DNA of 64,000 bases, from assembly GCF_029953595.1 (NCBI RefSeq), contig NZ_CP124535.1:1116001-1180000 (forward strand), read 5' to 3'. The translations under genes were made by a program, and so were the position numbers. The notes under the pieces are model-generated. The model was not told the DNA's origin. It made no database searches and was given only the letters and a program-made list of their open reading frames with translations. This DNA is from Fuscovulum ytuae (GTDB lineage Bacteria; Pseudomonadota; Alphaproteobacteria; Rhodobacterales; Rhodobacteraceae). This document shows, in pieces, positions 56,649-64,000 of the stretch (position 1 is its first letter; every line of letters begins with the position of its first letter).

Positions 56649-56658
56649 CAAAAATGCA

Positions 56659-57495
56659 ATGGCGGGGATGCAGCCTTTCCCGCCACCGCCGCAGGACGCC
56701 GGAAAGCCAATGGGAACCGTAGGAAAAGCTCTTGATCTGCTTGATCTTTTCACCCGCCAAAGGGCGCAGGTGGGGCTTTCTGAAATGGCCCGGCTGTCGG
56801 GGTTGAACAAGGCCACTTGCCACCGCCTGCTCACGGAAATGGAATCGCGCGGGCTGGTGGAACAGGTCGGCGCCGCCCGCGAATACCGCCTTGGCCCCGC
56901 CGTCCTGCGCCTTGCCGCCCTTCGCGAAACCGCCGTTCCCACCCGCGATGCAGCGATGCCCGTCCTGCAAACCCTCGCCCGCGCAACGGGGGAAACCGCG
57001 CATCTGTCGCTGCGCGAAGGCGACAAGCTCGTCACCCTCGCCTTCGCCTATGCCCCCACCCATGCCACCAAGGTGATGATGGAGGATGCCGACATCCTGC
57101 CATGGCATGCCACCTCATCCGGGCAGGCGGTTCTGGCCTTTCTGCCCGAAGCCGAACAGGTGGCCCTCCTGTCGCATCCGCTTCGTCGCCTGACGGATGT
57201 CACGGAAACCGATCCCGCCCGCCTGCGCGCCCGTCTGGATGACGTGCGCGCCAAGGGCTGCGCCGAAACGGCGGGCACCTTCGAATCCGATGCGCAAAGC
57301 GTGGCCGTCCCGCTGTTCCTGCATGGCGAGGCGGCGGTGGGCGCGCTTGGCGTCGCCGTCCCCGTCAGCCGCATGACGCCCGAACGGCAGACCCTGATCC
57401 GCCGCCACCTTGCGCTTGCCGCCACGGAAATCATCGATCTCTGGGGCGGGCATGTCCCCCCCGCCGTCACCGCGCTCTGGCAGCGCCTCACATGA
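56659..57495 (+). CDS. IclR family transcriptional regulator
   Basis: 278 residues from the ATG at 56659; an ATG at 56710 preceded by GGAAAG would give 261 residues and is equally plausible. Winged helix: VGKALDLLDLFTRQRAQVGL and ARLSGLNKATCHRLLTEME. Effector domain: AHLSLREGDKLVTLAF, PWHATSSGQAVLAFLP and a Cys/Glu region in AKGCAETAGTFESDAQSVAV. It is divergent from the tctCBA-hpa run and 19 bases ahead of the aminotransferase gene; it probably controls the former and perhaps both. Confidence 0.9.
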   Translation: MAGMQPFPPPPQDAGKPMGTVGKALDLLDLFTRQRAQVGLSEMARLSGLNKATCHRLLTEMESRGLVEQVGAAREYRLGPAVLRLAALRETAVPTRDAAMPVLQTLARATGETAHLSLREGDKLVTLAFAYAPTHATKVMMEDADILPWHATSSGQAVLAFLPEAEQVALLSHPLRRLTDVTETDPARLRARLDDVRAKGCAETAGTFESDAQSVAVPLFLHGEAAVGALGVAVPVSRMTPERQTLIRRHLALAATEIIDLWGGHVPPAVTALWQRLT

Positions 57496-57514
57496 TCCCC
57501 CGAAGGAGACAGCC

Positions 57515-58867
57515 ATGAAGGACGAGAACTTCCTCAAGGCGAACAATGCCCGCAGCCTGTGGCATCCGATGACGGCCCCTTCCGACAGCCTGAAGAACGC
57601 CCCCACCATCGTGACTGGCGCGCAAGGCGTGCGGATCACCGATCTTGACGGGCATGAGGTGGTGGATGCCGTCGGCGGCCTTTGGAACGTCAATCTGGGC
57701 TATTCCTGCCAGCCAGTGAAAGAGGCGATCACGGGCCAACTCGACCGCCTGCCCTATTATTCCATCTTCCGTGGCACCTCGAACGACTGCGTCATCGAAC
57801 TGGCCGAGGAATTGCGCACCTTCTTCGAACCCGATGGCCTGACCCGTGCCTTCTTCACCTCGGGCGGGTCGGATTCCGTGGAAACCGCCCTTCGCCTTGC
57901 CCGCCAATATCACAAGATCCGGGGCGAGGCGGGGCGGGTGAAATACCTCTCCCTGAAAAAGGGCTATCACGGCACGCATTTCGGCGGGGCCTCGGTCAAT
58001 GGCAATGCGAATTTCCGCACCGCTTATGAACCGCTGCTTCCCGGCTGCCACCACATCCCCGCCCCCTACACCTATCGCAACCCCTTCAACGAAACCGATC
58101 CCGCGCGCCTGGCGCAACTCTGCCTTGCCGCGCTGGAAGATGAGATCGCCTTCCAAGGTGCCGCCACCATCGCTGCCTTCATCATGGAACCGATCCTCGG
58201 CGCGGGCGGGGTGATCCCGCCGCATCCCTCCTTCATGCCGGGGGTAGAGTCGATCTGCCGCAAGCACGGCATCCTTCTGATTGCTGACGAGGTCATCACC
58301 GCCTTTGGCCGCACCGGGGCCTGGACAGGCAGCCGCCTCTGGGGCGTGAAACCCGATTTCGCCTGCACCGCCAAGGCCATCACCAATGGCTATTTCCCCT
58401 TCGGCGCGGTGATGATCGCCGAAAGCGTGGCGCAGGTCTTCGAATCCGATGCGACAGGCAAGGCCGCCATCGGCCACGGCTATACCTATTCCGGCCATCC
58501 CGTCGGCGCAGCAGCAGCACTTGCCTGCCTTGCCGAAACGAAACGCCTGAACGTGGTGGAAAACGCCGCCGCCCGTGGCACGCAGCTCTACGAAGGGGCC
58601 AAGGCCCTGATGGCCAAGCATGACATCATCGGCGATGTGCGTGGTGGGCATGGCCTGATGACGGCCATCGAATTGGTGGCAGATCGCGCCACCAAATCCG
58701 CCCCCGACAAGGCCATCCCCGCCCGCGTGCAAGAGGTGGCCTATCGTTCCGGCGCGATGATCCGCATCTCGGGGCCCAACATCATCCTCTCGCCCCCCCT
58801 GATCCTGACGGCGGCGGATGTCGACGTGATCCTGTCGGCCCTCGACGCCGGCTTCCTGGCGCTCTGA
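57515..58867 (+). CDS. Class III omega-aminotransferase
   Basis: 450 residues from the ATG at 57515, with GGAG 8 bases upstream. LWHPMTAPSDSLKNAPTIV, YYSIFRGTSNDCVIELAEEL, FFTSGGSDSVETALRLARQYH and ADEVITAFGRTGAW are typical of omega-amino acid:pyruvate/putrescine-type aminotransferases; the PLP Lys is in CTAKAITNGYFPFGA. It differs from the phospho-lyase-like paralogue at 44.9-46.2 kb in lacking the NNVAHVGH motif. It starts an operon with an HDAC-like hydrolase and a metallo-hydrolase. Confidence 0.9.
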   Translation: MKDENFLKANNARSLWHPMTAPSDSLKNAPTIVTGAQGVRITDLDGHEVVDAVGGLWNVNLGYSCQPVKEAITGQLDRLPYYSIFRGTSNDCVIELAEELRTFFEPDGLTRAFFTSGGSDSVETALRLARQYHKIRGEAGRVKYLSLKKGYHGTHFGGASVNGNANFRTAYEPLLPGCHHIPAPYTYRNPFNETDPARLAQLCLAALEDEIAFQGAATIAAFIMEPILGAGGVIPPHPSFMPGVESICRKHGILLIADEVITAFGRTGAWTGSRLWGVKPDFACTAKAITNGYFPFGAVMIAESVAQVFESDATGKAAIGHGYTYSGHPVGAAAALACLAETKRLNVVENAAARGTQLYEGAKALMAKHDIIGDVRGGHGLMTAIELVADRATKSAPDKAIPARVQEVAYRSGAMIRISGPNIILSPPLILTAADVDVILSALDAGFLAL

Positions 58868-58868
58868 C

Positions 58869-59975
58869 ATGGTCACGGGATTCTGCTTCGGCGAACGCAC
58901 GCTCTGGCATTCCACGGGCGAGGCCGCGCTGTTCCTGCGCCCCGGCGGCTGGATTCAGCCCCCTGCAGGTGGCGGTGCAGCGGAAAACCCCGAAACCAAG
59001 CGCCGTTTCAAGAACCTGCTCGATGTGTCGGGCCTTGCCCGCCACCTTGCCGTCGAAACCGCCGCCCTCGCCAGCGATGAAGCCCTGCGCCGCATCCACC
59101 CCGAAAACTACCTGGCCGAATTCAAACGCCTTTCCGATGCAGATGGCGGCATCTTGGGCGAGGAATCCCCCTTTGGCCATGGCGGCTTTGAAATTGCCAA
59201 ACTCTCCGCAGGCCTTGCCATCCATGCGATGGACCGCGTGCTGACCGGCACATGGCAGAACGCCTACTCCCTGTCGCGCCCGCCGGGCCATCACTGCATG
59301 CCCGATCATTCCATGGGCTTCTGCCTTCTGGCCAATATCCCCATCGCGATCGAAGAGATGAAGGCCCGCCACCATCTTGGAAAAGTCGCGGTGGTGGATT
59401 GGGACGTCCATCACGGCAATGGCACGCAGGCCATCTTCTGGGACCGCCCCGATGTCCTAACAATCTCGATCCATCAGAATGCCTGCTATCCCGTGCATCT
59501 GGGCAGCACCGCAGAACGCGGCGCAGGCGCGGGGGAAGGGGCGAATATCAACATCCCCCTCCTGCCCGGCGGCGGCCACAACAGTTATCTCGCCGCGCTT
59601 GACCGCATCGTCCTGCCCGCGCTGGAACGGTTCCGCCCCGATCTTATCGTGGTGGCCTCTGGCCTTGATGCCAACGGGCTTGATCCACTCGCGCGCATGC
59701 TCGCCCATTCCGGCACCTATCGCGCGATGACCGCGCGCCTGATGCAGGCCGCAGATATGCTGTGCAAAGGCCGCCTCGTCCTTGTCCATGAAGGCGGCTA
59801 TTCCGAGGTGATGGTCCCGTTCTGCGGCCATGCCATCATGGAAACCCTGTCCGGTCGCAGCACCGACGTGGTCGACCCCCTCCTTGACTTCCTGACCGCC
59901 CAACAACCCCCACCCGAATTCGACGCGCTGGAATCGCGGCGGCTTGCCGAAATGGCCCAAGGCTTCGGACTTTGA
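58869..59975 (+). CDS. Class II histone deacetylase-like amidohydrolase
   Basis: 368 residues. Zinc and catalytic motifs: SRPPGHHCMPDHSMGFCL (His dyad at about 141-142), VDWDVHHGNGTQAIFW (Asp/His at about 177-181) and VVASGLDANGLDPLARM (Asp). Bacterial members deacetylate acetylated polyamines or other N-acyl amines. Placed 1 base after the aminotransferase stop, it may free an amine that is then transaminated. Confidence 0.9.
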   Translation: MVTGFCFGERTLWHSTGEAALFLRPGGWIQPPAGGGAAENPETKRRFKNLLDVSGLARHLAVETAALASDEALRRIHPENYLAEFKRLSDADGGILGEESPFGHGGFEIAKLSAGLAIHAMDRVLTGTWQNAYSLSRPPGHHCMPDHSMGFCLLANIPIAIEEMKARHHLGKVAVVDWDVHHGNGTQAIFWDRPDVLTISIHQNACYPVHLGSTAERGAGAGEGANINIPLLPGGGHNSYLAALDRIVLPALERFRPDLIVVASGLDANGLDPLARMLAHSGTYRAMTARLMQAADMLCKGRLVLVHEGGYSEVMVPFCGHAIMETLSGRSTDVVDPLLDFLTAQQPPPEFDALESRRLAEMAQGFGL

Positions 59976-59986
59976 AAGAGAACAGC

Positions 59987-60853
59987 ATGACCGATTTCGT
60001 GGCCCTTCTCGGCACCAAAGGCGGCCCCGCAATCCGGACCGGGTCACCGATGCCGACTTCCTCACTTCTTTCGCTGGGCGGGCAACGCATCGTGGTCGAT
60101 GCGGGCCTTGGCGTCACCCGGGGGCTCTGTGATCAGGGAATGGCGCTGAAGGACATCGCCACGATCTTCATCACCCATCTGCATTCCGACCATTACCTCG
60201 AACTCGGCCCGCTCCTTCACACCGCATGGACCGCTGGCCTGAAAACCCCCGTCCGCATCTGGGGGCCATCGGGCCTTGCCACCTATTTCAAGGGCTTCTT
60301 CCTGTCGATGCAGGAAGACATCGACACGCGGATCGAAGACGAAGGCCGCCCCGATCTGCGCGACCTGATCTCCTGCCACATCATCCGTGCAGGGCAGCCC
60401 ATCACCGAAGGCGCGATCACAGTCACGGCCCAAGCCTCCATCCACCCACCCCTGACCGAAAGCTGGTCGCTCTCCTTCAAGGGCGCGGGCCGTCATGTGG
60501 TCTTCTCGGGCGACACCGCCCATAACCCCGCCCTCGTCCCTTTCGCCAAAGGGGCCGACCTCCTGATCCACGAAGTCATGCTCGCCGAGGGGCTTCAGGC
60601 CCTTCAGGCGCGCATCGGCAATGGCGACGACCGCCTTATGACGCACTGGCTACGCGCCCATACGCTGGCCAGCGATGCCGCCCGCATCGCGGCCGAGGCA
60701 GGCGTCGCGGCACTCGCGCTCCATCACCTTATCCCCTCCGACGATCCTGCTTTCGGCCCGGATGACTGGCACCGCGCCTGCGCACCCCATTGGCAGGGGC
60801 CGCTCCATGTCGGGCGCGACGGGCTGCGCATCGACTTGCCGCCACAGGGATGA
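59987..60853 (+). CDS. Metallo-beta-lactamase fold hydrolase (RNase Z-like subgroup)
   Basis: 288 residues from the ATG at 59987; a TTG overlapping the previous stop (59972) is a weaker alternative. Metal site: ITHLHSDHYLELGPLL at about residues 60-75, then FSGDTAHNPALV and ALHHLIPSDDP. The short N-terminal GTKGGPAIRTGSPMPTSSLL is typical of the arylsulfatase/RNase Z-like set. In this operon a small-molecule lactone or amide substrate is more likely than RNA. Confidence 0.85.
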   Translation: MTDFVALLGTKGGPAIRTGSPMPTSSLLSLGGQRIVVDAGLGVTRGLCDQGMALKDIATIFITHLHSDHYLELGPLLHTAWTAGLKTPVRIWGPSGLATYFKGFFLSMQEDIDTRIEDEGRPDLRDLISCHIIRAGQPITEGAITVTAQASIHPPLTESWSLSFKGAGRHVVFSGDTAHNPALVPFAKGADLLIHEVMLAEGLQALQARIGNGDDRLMTHWLRAHTLASDAARIAAEAGVAALALHHLIPSDDPAFGPDDWHRACAPHWQGPLHVGRDGLRIDLPPQG

Positions 60854-60905
60854 CAAGTCCGCCCGCCCGTGGCAGGGTCACCGCACCCCGCCACGCGACA
60901 GGACC

Positions 60906-61574
60906 ATGACCAACACCCCTTTCCCCGGCCCGCAGATCCCGACCCTTGTCCAGCACGTTCTGGCGCGTATCGATCTTGGCCAATTGAACCCCGGCGATCT
61001 TCTGGACGAGGCAGAGCTTGCCGAAACCTATGGCGTCTCGCGCACCCCCGTCCGCGAAGCGATCCTTTATCTCGAAGCGCTCGGTCTGGTCCGCCGCCTG
61101 CCGCGCAAAGGCTCCACCATCTTTCGCCCAACGCTGGAAGAATTCCTCGCCATCCTCGAAGTGCATGCCAAGCTGGAAGGTCAGGCCGCAGGCCTCGCCG
61201 CCCGCCGCCTGTCGCGCCAAGGCGCCGCCGATCTTGAGGCAGCGGTGCGCGCCTGCGAAGCTCATGCCAAGACCAGCCCCGACAGCGACCCCGACGGCTA
61301 TTACCAGCACAACCTGCGCTTCCACGAATGCGTGGCCATTGCCTCGGGCAATGGCGTCCTTCTGGAAAGCCTCAAGACAAATGCGCGCAAACTGCTGGCC
61401 TATTACCGCGCGCGCTATCGCTTTGCCGGATCGATCACGCAATCGGCCAAGGAACACCGCGCCATCGCCGAACGCATCACCGACCGCGATTCCGCCGGGG
61501 CCGAAGCCGCGATGCAGACCCATGTGCAATTCGATCAGGTCACCGCAATGGACCTGATCGCCGCTCTTTCCTAG
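60906..61574 (+). CDS. GntR family regulator (FCD type)
   Basis: 222 residues from the ATG at 60906. Winged helix: QIPTLVQHVLARIDLGQLNP and LAETYGVSRTPVREAILYLE; FCD effector domain: LAILEVHAKLEGQAAGLAAR, YYQHNLRFHECVAIASGNGV and QSAKEHRAIAERITDRD, with metal-binding His and Asp. It ends the aminotransferase-HDAC-hydrolase run and is convergent with the amidotransferase gene, overlapping by 4 bases. The likely target is one of these neighbouring units. Confidence 0.9.
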   Translation: MTNTPFPGPQIPTLVQHVLARIDLGQLNPGDLLDEAELAETYGVSRTPVREAILYLEALGLVRRLPRKGSTIFRPTLEEFLAILEVHAKLEGQAAGLAARRLSRQGAADLEAAVRACEAHAKTSPDSDPDGYYQHNLRFHECVAIASGNGVLLESLKTNARKLLAYYRARYRFAGSITQSAKEHRAIAERITDRDSAGAEAAMQTHVQFDQVTAMDLIAALS

Positions 61575-62290
61575 GTCGTCCGCCCCGCAGTAGCCTGCTC
61601 AAAGAACCGCGCGATCCATTCCGCAAAGCGCGGGCCTTCAATCCCCCGCTGCAAGGCCACGCGCCCCGCCACCCCCACATCCGCCGGGAAATGCGGCGCG
61701 AATTCCTCCACCAAGGCCGCCGCGAAATCCGGCGTCATCTCGGGGTGGTGCTGCGTGGCGAAAACCCTGTCGCCCATCCGATAGGCGGCCACCGCGCAGC
61801 CCTCCGATCGCCCGATCACCTCGGCCCCTTCTGGCAAGTCCACCACCTGCTCGCCATGCGCGGCGGCCAGACGGATGCGCCCCGCCCCCTCCATCCACGG
61901 CGCGGGGGCGAAAATCTCCGTCTCTGCCGCGCCCAGAACAAAGGGGCCGGGATTATGTCCCACCGTCCCGCCCAAGGCCTGCGCGATGGCCTGATGCCCG
62001 AAACAGGCCCCCACCATCGGCACGCCCTGCCCATAGGCCGCACGGATCACCCCCATCAACCGATGCACCCAAGGCAGATCATCCCGAACCGAGGCTGGGC
62101 TTCCCCCGATCAAAACCCCGTCAAACCCTTCCAAATCCTCAGGAAATTCGCCCTTCGGCAGATCAAAGGCCGTCACCTGCCACGCGGGCCGGACGCCGGC
62201 GATCAATCGGCGGAACTTCTCGGCATCCCGCGGGTGACGTGCCGCGAAATCGGACTCGTCGGTATTCGTCACCAGCAGGGCGATATGCAT
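61571..62290 (-). CDS. Class I glutamine amidotransferase-like protein
   Basis: 239 residues from the ATG at 62290. The nucleophile elbow is MVGACFGHQAIAQALGG (Cys) and the catalytic His-x-Glu is QHHPEMTPDF. Short stand-alone members are GMP synthase-like or gamma-glutamyl hydrolases of the PuuD type. Because it is divergent from a P450 and a glutamine synthetase-like ligase, removal of a gamma-glutamyl group is a reasonable guess. The 70-base AT-rich gap to the P450 gene probably holds both promoters. Confidence 0.85.
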   Translation of the reverse strand: MHIALLVTNTDESDFAARHPRDAEKFRRLIAGVRPAWQVTAFDLPKGEFPEDLEGFDGVLIGGSPASVRDDLPWVHRLMGVIRAAYGQGVPMVGACFGHQAIAQALGGTVGHNPGPFVLGAAETEIFAPAPWMEGAGRIRLAAAHGEQVVDLPEGAEVIGRSEGCAVAAYRMGDRVFATQHHPEMTPDFAAALVEEFAPHFPADVGVAGRVALQRGIEGPRFAEWIARFFEQATAGRTT

Positions 62291-62360
62291 CAAGATTTTC
62301 CTTTACATATTTATAAGCCCCATCATTATGCAAAAAACCCTATTCGGCAAGGAGGCATAA

Positions 62361-63617
62361 ATGACGGTCTGGACGCCCAACGATGACGGCCATGCCGATC
62401 TGACCAGCCATGACACCTTCCTGAGCGGCCCACCCCATAACACCTTCGCCCGCCTGCGCCGCGACGATCCTGCCCATTGGACGGAATGGGATCAGGGCGA
62501 ACCTTTCTGGTCCATCACCCGCCACGCCGATATTCACGCGCTGAACGGCAAGCCCGACCTCCTGTCCTCTGCCCGCGGAATCAGGATGGAGGATCAGAGC
62601 TACGAGGAATACCTCGCCCGCCGCACCTTTCAGGAAACCGACCCGCCCGAACACATGATGACGCGGGTCAAAGTGGCCAAGGCCTTTTCCAAACCCGTGG
62701 TGGCAGGCTTCGAAGACGCGATCCGCGACCTTTGCACCGACATCCTCGATCAGGCGCTGGCCAAAGGCACCTTCGACGCCACAAAGGATATCGCCCGCGA
62801 ATTGCCCATGCGCATGCTGGGCCGCATCGTGGGCCTGCCGGATGCAGACCTGCCATGGCTTGTCGAAAAGGGCGATGCCCTCATCGCCAACACCGACCCC
62901 GATTTCACCGATCACGTGCTGGACAAACTCACGACAGACGAATTCCGCATGATGCCCTTCAACTCGCCCGCCGGGGCCGAGCTTTTCGTCTACGCCAAGG
63001 ACCTGATGGCCAATAAGGCTGCGGCGGGCGATACCTCCGGCGTCCTGCATCTGATCCTGCAACCGGGGCCGGACGGATCAGTCCTGCCAGAAAACGAGTT
63101 TCGGAATTTCTTCTGCCTGATCGTTGCCGCGGGCAATGACACCACCCGCTATTCCATCGCCGCAGGCATTCAGGCCCTTGCCCATCAACCCGAACTTCTG
63201 CCGCTGATCCAATCCGGCGCGGTCGATGATACCATGGCGGATGAGATCATCCGCTGGGCCTCACCCACCTCCTATTTCCGACGCACCGCGACACGCGACT
63301 TCGAATTGCACGGCAAACAGATCAAGGCAGGCGACAAGGTGCTTTACTGGTTTGCCTCTGCCAACCGCGACGAAGAGGCCTTCGACACCCCCTTCCGCGT
63401 CGACCTTGCCCGCAACCCGAACCGCCACCTCGCCTTCGGCCAAGGTGGCCCCCATCTCTGCCTCGGCATGTGGCTCGCGCGGCTTGAGGTGCGGGTGCTG
63501 TTTCAGGAACTCGCCAAACGCATCAAATCCATCGAACCGGCAGGGGAACAGAAATTCCTCCGCTCCAACTTCGTGGCCGGGCTGAAATCGCTGCCCGTTC
63601 ATGTGACACTGCAATAA
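62361..63617 (+). CDS. Cytochrome P450
   Basis: 418 residues. Heme-binding segment LAFGQGGPHLCLGMWLARLE with Cys at about 367; oxygen-activating I-helix VAAGNDTTRYSIA with Thr at about 261; the ExxR region lies in the K helix (DEIIRWASPTSYFRRTA). It has no membrane anchor, as in soluble bacterial P450s. GGAGG precedes the start. No ferredoxin or reductase gene is visible in the window. The next gene, 30 bases on, is a glutamine synthetase-like ligase, so the pair probably modifies an amine. Confidence 0.93.
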   Translation: MTVWTPNDDGHADLTSHDTFLSGPPHNTFARLRRDDPAHWTEWDQGEPFWSITRHADIHALNGKPDLLSSARGIRMEDQSYEEYLARRTFQETDPPEHMMTRVKVAKAFSKPVVAGFEDAIRDLCTDILDQALAKGTFDATKDIARELPMRMLGRIVGLPDADLPWLVEKGDALIANTDPDFTDHVLDKLTTDEFRMMPFNSPAGAELFVYAKDLMANKAAAGDTSGVLHLILQPGPDGSVLPENEFRNFFCLIVAAGNDTTRYSIAAGIQALAHQPELLPLIQSGAVDDTMADEIIRWASPTSYFRRTATRDFELHGKQIKAGDKVLYWFASANRDEEAFDTPFRVDLARNPNRHLAFGQGGPHLCLGMWLARLEVRVLFQELAKRIKSIEPAGEQKFLRSNFVAGLKSLPVHVTLQ

Positions 63618-63647
63618 TCAAAAGAACAAAGAAAAGGGAGTGACACC

Positions 63648-64000
63648 ATGGCAGACCGTCTCAGGGCCATGTTCTGCGACCATCTCAGCCTGATGCGCGG
63701 CAAATACCTGCCCGCCTCCAAGATGAAATCCGATGGCACACGCCTCGCCCGCCCCACATTTTCCGTGCATTGGGACAAGGACCTGATCCTTGACGCGCCC
63801 CATACCAAATGCCGCGAAGGTATCCCCGATATGGAATTCCGCTGGGACGGGGCCGAAATCCGCGACGGCTGGGAACCGAATACCAAGGTCGTCACCGGCG
63901 ATCTTTACGACAGCGACGGCTCCCCCATCCCCCTCTGCCCACGCGGCGCGCTGAAACGCGCGGTGGCCGATTGGCAGCGCCACGGGTTGACCCCCAAAGT
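63648..64000 (+). CDS. Glutamine synthetase-like gamma-glutamylamine ligase, 5' part
   Basis: 117 residues are visible before the right edge. The start at 63648 has GGGAG 6 bases upstream. The beta-grasp part of the GS fold is recognisable: MRGKYLPASKMKSDGTRLA, IPDMEFRWDGAEIRDGWEP, TKVVTGDLYDSDGSPIPLCP and PRGALKRAVADWQRHGLTPK. The catalytic domain lies outside. Its link with the P450, the amidotransferase and the aminotransferase nearby suggests an amine-glutamylating catabolic enzyme, not GlnA. Confidence 0.8.
   Translation, partial: MADRLRAMFCDHLSLMRGKYLPASKMKSDGTRLARPTFSVHWDKDLILDAPHTKCREGIPDMEFRWDGAEIRDGWEPNTKVVTGDLYDSDGSPIPLCPRGALKRAVADWQRHGLTPK

Overview
This window is a GC-rich chromosomal segment from an alphaproteobacterium, most likely order Rhodobacterales (Rhodobacter/Paracoccus/Roseobacter relatives). 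The basis is gene content (separate CobS and CobT cobaltochelatase subunits, tripartite tricarboxylate transporter, glutaryl-CoA dehydrogenase, PuuA/PuuB-like genes), strong G/C third-position bias, and an intergenic GAGTATTTTGGCCAAGATGAAG element that I recall as common in that order. No CRISPR array, prophage, plasmid origin or intact insertion sequence was seen; the only mobile-element relic is a broken REP-associated transposase.

Layout: 1-27 kb is mostly housekeeping. It holds aminopeptidase N (cut by the left edge), a Cache/HAMP histidine kinase, a cryptochrome/photolyase with a DUF2256 partner, the RayT relic, an ArsR-SRPBCC-SRPBCC operon, malate synthase G, BolA, a J-domain protein, CobS and CobT separated by two paralogous chemoreceptors and an FMN reductase, a Xaa-Pro aminopeptidase, DUF427, SufE, a lipoprotein, RNase D, PurN/PurM, a small membrane protein and a CAT-anticodon tRNA. 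27-38 kb holds a LysR regulator divergent from glutaryl-CoA dehydrogenase, then a gamma-glutamylamine pair (PuuA-like ligase, PuuB-like oxidase), a Gph-like phosphatase, a two-domain VOC protein and an HAE1 RND efflux pair.

38-64 kb is a catabolic region of three modules. (1) A GntR-controlled operon (39-44 kb) codes for a DUF1185 protein, an alpha/beta hydrolase, a flavin reductase fused to a degenerate Nudix-like domain, a luciferase-like monooxygenase and an aldehyde dehydrogenase. (2) A closely packed 12-gene minus-strand run (56.6 to 44.0 kb), divergent from an IclR regulator, codes in transcription order for TctCBA uptake, an aldehyde dehydrogenase, a Tm-1-like protein, homoprotocatechuate meta-cleavage enzymes (HpaF, HpaE, HpaD, an HpaG-like FAH protein, HpaH), then a class III PLP enzyme resembling amine phospho-lyases and an APH-type kinase. 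(3) From 57 kb on there is an omega-aminotransferase, an HDAC-like amidohydrolase, a metallo-beta-lactamase-fold hydrolase, a GntR regulator, a class I glutamine amidotransferase, a cytochrome P450 and a glutamine-synthetase-like ligase cut by the right edge.

The most interesting hypothesis is that module 2 degrades beta-hydroxylated aromatic amines such as noradrenaline or octopamine: kinase, then phospho-lyase giving an arylacetaldehyde, then aldehyde dehydrogenase to homoprotocatechuate, then ring cleavage. Other notable items are three back-to-back perfect palindromes at 29.4 kb, a nested long inverted repeat at 10.8 kb, and a LysR reading frame whose tail is antisense to a tRNA.
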